Positions 59,781 to 64,000 of a stretch of DNA of 64,000 nt are shown here, one piece after another. Positions within the stretch are counted from its first letter, which is position 1; each line of letters starts with the position of its first letter. A model generated the notes under the pieces. It was not told the origin of the DNA and did not search any database. It saw only the letters and a program-made list of their open reading frames with translations. The DNA comes from Pectobacterium aquaticum. Its GTDB lineage: Bacteria > Pseudomonadota > Gammaproteobacteria > Enterobacterales > Enterobacteriaceae. Position numbers and translations under genes: made by a program. Location: assembly GCF_003382565.3 (NCBI RefSeq), contig NZ_CP086253.1, positions 1,984,001 through 2,048,000 on the forward strand, given 5' to 3'.

Positions 59781-60739
59781 CGCCCGTGTCTTCAAGCGCA
59801 TTCCATTTTGCTTCGTTAGTCTGGGACTGGCCGATTGCGATTTACCTGTTTTTGGTGGGCATTTCTGCGGGGCTGGTGACGCTGGCGGCCCTGCTGCGGC
59901 GCTACCACCCCGAGCAGGCAACCGCCGACAGTACGCTCATGCGCACCACGCTGATTCTTGCACCGTGCACCATTATCTTTGGATTGCTGATTCTGGTTTT
60001 CCACCTGACGCGCCCCTGGACGTTCTGGAAGCTGATGTTCCATTACAGCTTTACCTCGGTGATGTCGGTTGGGGTCATGCTGTTTCAGGTCTATATGGCG
60101 GCGCTGGCGGTCTGGCTGGTCAACATTTTCAGCGAGCAGGTTATCGTGCTGCAACAGCGCTGGCTACCGAAGCTGACCCTCGTTCCCAAGGTGCTAGGCT
60201 GGCTGGCACCGCTGCAGAAATCGCTGGATATCGTGATGTTGCTGCTGGCGGTGATGTTAGGGGCTTACACCGGATTTCTACTCTCCGCGCTGAAAACCTA
60301 TCCGCTGCTGAATAACCCGATCTTACCGGCTTTATTCCTGTTTTCGGGGGTGTCCTCCGGTGCAGCCGTGGCGCTGATCGCCATGGCCTGCCGCTATCGC
60401 CGCAATCCGCATAGTGAAGAAGCGCACTTTGTACACCGTGTCGAAACGCCAGTCGTGTGGCTAGAAATCTTCTTGCTGTTTGCGTTCTTTATCGGCCTTG
60501 CTTTAGGGGACGATGGGAAGCAGCGGGCGCTGGTGGCCGCCGTGGGCGGGGGATTCTGGGCCGTGTGGTTCTGGCTGGGCGTGGTAGGGATTGGATTAGT
60601 TATTCCCTTGCTGCTCAAGTCATGGGCTAGCCGACAGCATTCACCTTATGGCGTGTTGGCGGTGTGCGGCCTGAGTCTGGTGGGCGTTTTGCTACTGCGT
60701 TTCTTTATCCTCTATGCGGGGCAGTTAACCGTTGTCTAA
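59777..60739 (+). CDS. nrfD: Membrane quinol oxidase subunit NrfD
   Basis: A 320-residue polytopic membrane protein of the NrfD/PsrC family, with about eight hydrophobic helices, that oxidises menaquinol and reduces NrfC. It starts with the conserved WDWPIAIYLFLVGISAGLVTLA segment. The start overlaps nrfC by ATGA. Confidence 0.95.
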   Translation: MTPVSSSAFHFASLVWDWPIAIYLFLVGISAGLVTLAALLRRYHPEQATADSTLMRTTLILAPCTIIFGLLILVFHLTRPWTFWKLMFHYSFTSVMSVGVMLFQVYMAALAVWLVNIFSEQVIVLQQRWLPKLTLVPKVLGWLAPLQKSLDIVMLLLAVMLGAYTGFLLSALKTYPLLNNPILPALFLFSGVSSGAAVALIAMACRYRRNPHSEEAHFVHRVETPVVWLEIFLLFAFFIGLALGDDGKQRALVAAVGGGFWAVWFWLGVVGIGLVIPLLLKSWASRQHSPYGVLAVCGLSLVGVLLLRFFILYAGQLTVV

Positions 60740-60760
60740 TTCCCAGCAAGAGGCCCGTTG

Positions 60761-62635
60761 ATGTTGTTATTGCCAGAATTTGGGTATGTCGCGCTGTCGC
60801 TGGCGGTTTGCGTCGGTGTGGCGATGGCGTTGCTGACATTTTCAGGCTACTCCCTGCGCTGGTCGGGCACTTACCGGCTGGCGCGGTGCTGGACGTTAGT
60901 CCTGTTTGGTCTTGTGCTGTTCGCGTTTATCGCGTTGACGCTGAGCGTGGTGCAGGATGATTTCTCTGTGAATTACGTCGCCCAGCATAGCCATCGTGAT
61001 TTACCGCTGGGGCTAAAAATTGCGGCGGTCTGGGGCGGGCATGAAGGATCGCTGCTGCTGTGGCTATTATGTTTGACTGGCTGGAGTGCCGCGTTTGCCT
61101 GCCGCTATCGCAAGGCGACGAGCGATCTGTTTCCGCTGACGCTGGCGATGCTGGCCGTGATTTCGACCGCGATGCTGGTGTTCATTCTGTTTTTTTCCGA
61201 TCCTTTTGTGCGTCTCTTTCCGCCAGTGGTGGCGGGTAGGGATCTCAACCCGATGCTGCAACATATTGGCCTTATCCTTCATCCGCCGTTGCTCTATCTG
61301 GGCTATGGCGGGTTAACCGTGAGTGCGGCTCTGGCGCTAGCCGCACTGATTCACGGTGCGTTTACGGCACCAGCCGCCTGGATTTGCTGGCGCTGGACGC
61401 TGCCCGCCTGGAGCCTGTTGACGCTAGGAATCATCCTCGGATCGTGGTGGGCCTATAACGAACTGGGCTGGGGGGGATGGTGGTTCTGGGATCCGGTAGA
61501 GAACGCCTCGCTGCTCCCGTGGCTCACAGCCAGCGCATTACTGCACAGCCTGTCTGTCACCCGCATGCGCGGCATCTTCCGCCATTGGTCGCTGATATTG
61601 GCGTTGCTGACGTTCATTTTATGCCTGTTGGGCACGCTGATTGTGCGCTCCGGGATATTGGTGTCGGTTCATGCATTCGCTCTCGAACATGACCGTGCGG
61701 TACCTCTATTTATTCTGTTTGCCTGCTTGAGTATGGCTGCGCTAGCGGTTTATGGCTGGCGGGCTCAGCTTGTCCATTCTGCTGCCCGCTTCTCCGGCTG
61801 GTCGCGGGAAATAGCGATACTGCTGGTGCTGCTGTTATTCAGTGCCGTCGCGCTGGTGGTATTACTTGGCACGCTTTACCCGATGATCTATGGGCTGGCG
61901 GGCTGGGGAAAAATCTCCGTGGGCGCACCCTATTTTAACCGTGTGCTCTTACCCTTCGGTGGCCTGATGCTGTTGCTCATCGGGGTAGCAGCGGGAGGCT
62001 ACTGGAAACGCAGTGCACGATGGCCTGTCCGGCGTTTCGAAGTGACGCTGGCTGTCGGTGTCATCACCGCGCTGGTCTTATGGCCGCATGGGTACGCCGT
62101 CGCACTGGCTGCGGGTCTGATCGGCTGGGTTATGGCCGCGCAGTGGTTACAGCCGCTGTCGGCGATACGTCAGCAGCTTCCTGCACTGTTGGCGCATACG
62201 GGCGTGGCGCTCTTTGCCCTGGGGATCGCGTTCTCTGCGGGTAGCAAGCAGGAAATCAGTGCCAATGTGGGTCAGGGAGAACAGGTCACGCTGGGCGACT
62301 ACCATTTCCGATTTTTACAACTGGAGTTAGTGGCGGAGCAGAATTACACCGCCGAGCAGGCCGTGATTGCGATTTATCGTGGCGACTCATCGATCGCCCG
62401 CATCATGCCGGAACGTCGTTATTACAACGCACGTAAACAGCAGATGGTTGAGCCGGGCATTGCCTGGGGGCCGATCAGAGAATGGTATGCCGTGATGGGA
62501 GAGAAAACCGGCGAAAACCGCTATGCCATGCGTTTCTATGTGCAAACCGGTGTTCGCTGGGTGTGGGGCGGCGGCCTACTGATGGTCGCGGGCGCGCTGC
62601 TGGGGTGGTTCAGAGGGAGAAGGGCCTATGAATAA
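60761..62635 (+). CDS. nrfE: Haem lyase NrfE (CcmF family)
   Basis: A 624-residue membrane protein of the CcmF family. Its tryptophan-rich haem-handling loop WGGWWFWDPVENASLLPWL and conserved histidines in HSHRDLP and HGEGS-type positions (GGHEGSLLLW) are visible. Together with NrfF and NrfG it attaches haem to the unusual CWSCK site of NrfA. An ATG with AGAGG upstream is chosen over the TTG one codon earlier. The end overlaps nrfF by eight bases. Confidence 0.95.
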   Translation: MLLLPEFGYVALSLAVCVGVAMALLTFSGYSLRWSGTYRLARCWTLVLFGLVLFAFIALTLSVVQDDFSVNYVAQHSHRDLPLGLKIAAVWGGHEGSLLLWLLCLTGWSAAFACRYRKATSDLFPLTLAMLAVISTAMLVFILFFSDPFVRLFPPVVAGRDLNPMLQHIGLILHPPLLYLGYGGLTVSAALALAALIHGAFTAPAAWICWRWTLPAWSLLTLGIILGSWWAYNELGWGGWWFWDPVENASLLPWLTASALLHSLSVTRMRGIFRHWSLILALLTFILCLLGTLIVRSGILVSVHAFALEHDRAVPLFILFACLSMAALAVYGWRAQLVHSAARFSGWSREIAILLVLLLFSAVALVVLLGTLYPMIYGLAGWGKISVGAPYFNRVLLPFGGLMLLLIGVAAGGYWKRSARWPVRRFEVTLAVGVITALVLWPHGYAVALAAGLIGWVMAAQWLQPLSAIRQQLPALLAHTGVALFALGIAFSAGSKQEISANVGQGEQVTLGDYHFRFLQLELVAEQNYTAEQAVIAIYRGDSSIARIMPERRYYNARKQQMVEPGIAWGPIREWYAVMGEKTGENRYAMRFYVQTGVRWVWGGGLLMVAGALLGWFRGRRAYE

Positions 62636-63029
62636 ATACATTGCGCTCCTTTTCATGCTGCTGGCTTTTTCTGTACAGGCTCAGGTGGTCGATACCTGGG
62701 CGTTTTCCAGTCAGGCGCAGCGTCAGGCTGCGATGGCGATTGCGGGCGAATTACGCTGCCCACAATGCCAGAACCAGAGTCTGCTGGAATCGAATTCGCC
62801 CGTGGCGGTGAGTATGCGTCATGAGGTCTTTTCCATGGTGGAGCAGGGCAAGGGCAAGTCAGAAATTATGGCGTTTATGAATCAACGCTATGGCGACTTT
62901 GTTCAGTACAACCCACCGATGAAAATGCAAACCGGCATCCTTTGGCTCACGCCGCTGCTTTTGCTGTTAGCGATTGCGGTTATCGCGTGGCGGGTGATGC
63001 GGCGGCAAAATCGAGGGGCGCGCTCATGA
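62628..63029 (+). CDS. nrfF: Haem lyase accessory protein NrfF (CcmH-like)
   Basis: A 133-residue protein with a signal peptide (ending VQA) and the LRCPQCQNQS motif, whose two cysteines reduce apocytochrome for haem attachment. A C-terminal membrane helix is near 105-125. It overlaps nrfE and nrfG. Confidence 0.94.
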   Translation: MNKYIALLFMLLAFSVQAQVVDTWAFSSQAQRQAAMAIAGELRCPQCQNQSLLESNSPVAVSMRHEVFSMVEQGKGKSEIMAFMNQRYGDFVQYNPPMKMQTGILWLTPLLLLLAIAVIAWRVMRRQNRGARS

Positions 63030-63886
63030 GCCTGTTAAGCGTGAACCTGTTGGACCTGAACGTATTAAGTATGGTGTTCGTCGCTGTCGCGATTGTCGTT
63101 CTGGCGGCCGGGCTGCTATGGCCGCTACTGCCTCTGCGTCAGTCGGAGGGGGATGGCAAGCTACAGCGTTTAGCGGAGCACATCTGGCATTTTCAGTGTG
63201 AACAGGCAGGGAAGCATCTGTCCGAGCATGAGGCAAAGATGCTGGGTCGAGAGCTGTCCCACGATCTGCCGTTAGCCTCTCCTTCTTCTTTTACACAGCG
63301 CCCAATGCCCGCCATCGCCGTTGTGGCTGCGGTCATCGTTATTTTATTGGGCAGTGTGACGTTCTACATGCTAAGCCCGCGTGCTGAGCTGGTTCAGACG
63401 GAACGCCAGCGACTTGCCGATCCGCTCCACGATTTTAGCGACGCGCAACAGCAGGAAAAACAGCTTACTGCCTTGCAGGACAACATTCGTAAAACGCCGG
63501 GCAACAGCGTCCTCTGGGCTGAGCTGGGCGAATATTATCTTTACCGCAACGCGTATGACAACGCGTTACGCGCTTATCGGCAGGCGATTGGGCTGAAGGG
63601 TGACAGTGCTGAGCTGTATTCGGCACTGGCAACGGTGCTGTATTACCAGTCCGGTCAGGCCGTCACGCCGCCGATGCAAGAGATGGTTGATAAAGCGCTG
63701 GCGCTGGATGCCAATGAAGTGACAGCGCTGATGCTGCTGGCGTCTGATGCGTTCCTGAAAGCGGACTATGCGCGCGCGATTACGATTTGGCAGCGCTTGC
63801 TGGATACGTACAGCCCACGGGTTAACCGCGTTCAGTTGATCGAAGCGATCAACACGGCAACGTTGCTAAAGAACAGCCAGAAATAG
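63026..63886 (+). CDS. nrfG: Haem lyase accessory TPR protein NrfG (CcmI/CycH-like)
   Basis: A 286-residue protein with two membrane helices (about 12-36 and 92-114) followed by a periplasmic TPR domain (AELGEYYLYRNAYDNALRAYRQAIGLKGDSAELYSAL region) that binds the C-terminus of NrfA and guides it to NrfEF. The start is MSLLSVNLLDL, overlapping nrfF by ATGA; the longer frame inside nrfF is rejected. It is the last gene of nrf. Confidence 0.94.
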   Translation: MSLLSVNLLDLNVLSMVFVAVAIVVLAAGLLWPLLPLRQSEGDGKLQRLAEHIWHFQCEQAGKHLSEHEAKMLGRELSHDLPLASPSSFTQRPMPAIAVVAAVIVILLGSVTFYMLSPRAELVQTERQRLADPLHDFSDAQQQEKQLTALQDNIRKTPGNSVLWAELGEYYLYRNAYDNALRAYRQAIGLKGDSAELYSALATVLYYQSGQAVTPPMQEMVDKALALDANEVTALMLLASDAFLKADYARAITIWQRLLDTYSPRVNRVQLIEAINTATLLKNSQK

Positions 63887-63950
63887 TGCGCGATACCCCT
63901 TGAATCAGAGGGACAAGCACGACTTTTTGCACCGTCATAATGACGAGGAT

Positions 63951-63970
63951 AACCGGAATCACCGGTTTTA
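63951..63970 (+). terminator. nrf operon terminator
   Basis: AACCGG/CCGGTT with a 5-nt loop is followed by a short T-rich tail 64 bases after nrfG. Confidence 0.6.
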
Positions 63971-64000
63971 TTGATCTCAATAAAAAAGATTAACTCTTTA

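Overview
This window is chromosomal DNA from a soft-rot enterobacterium, most likely Pectobacterium or a close relative. The evidence is the gene order selO, hmuSTUV, aroH-ppsR-ppsA, apbE, rprA, ydiK, ydiJ-menI, sufABCDSE, ldtE, lpp, pykF, with proteins very close to E. coli homologues. It also carries a bgl/arb beta-glucoside operon, a feruloyl-esterase-like gene, enterobacterial ERIC-type repeats and an nrf operon. The second half holds several AT-richer accessory blocks.

Layout. 1-2.7 kb: the 3' end of one chemoreceptor gene and a complete, oppositely oriented chemoreceptor. 3.9-9.0 kb: SelO and a Fur-boxed haem uptake operon (hmuSTUV). 9.2-14.0 kb: aroH, ppsR and ppsA, with TrpR-like and Cra-like sites. 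14.2-20.6 kb: apbE, the small RNA RprA with an RcsB-like box, ydiK, ydiJ and menI. 20.7-27.3 kb: a Fur-boxed unknown gene and the complete suf iron-sulfur assembly operon. 27.7-30.9 kb: ldtE, lpp and pykF. 31.5-36.3 kb: a BglG-type antiterminator, PTS permease and phospho-beta-glucosidase with two RAT/terminator switches. 36.5-43.1 kb: a BglH-like porin, a divergent sulfatase/sulfatase-maturase pair and a secreted esterase. Each gene of the divergent pair has an intrinsic terminator in its leader, and the one before the maturase is overlapped by a RAT-like sequence. 43.2-47.4 kb: a five-gene operon (thermostable-haemolysin family protein, AMP-ligase, haem-oxygenase-like oxidase, SDR, TPR protein) that looks like an uncharacterised small-molecule pathway. 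47.5-48.1 kb: cytochrome b561. 57.1-63.9 kb: the complete nrfABCDEFG nitrite-reduction operon.

The most striking region is 48.2-56.4 kb, a RiPP (lanthipeptide-like) locus read on the minus strand. In order of transcription it contains an FHA-domain regulator, a 487-residue modular precursor-like protein built of Ser/Thr/Cys-rich core-like units separated by Ala-Gln linkers, an APH-fold kinase, a HopA1-family protein, a LanC-type cyclase with its zinc ligands, and a sedolisin protease with its catalytic residues. The kinase/HopA1 pair resembles the split dehydratase of class V lanthipeptides and thioamitides. The inferred pathway is: Ser/Thr phosphorylation, phosphate elimination, lanthionine formation by the LanC protein, and cutting of the linkers by the sedolisin to release many small products from one chain. 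A giant multicore substrate with no evident leader, in an enterobacterium, appears unusual. All functional statements about this locus are inference from sequence.
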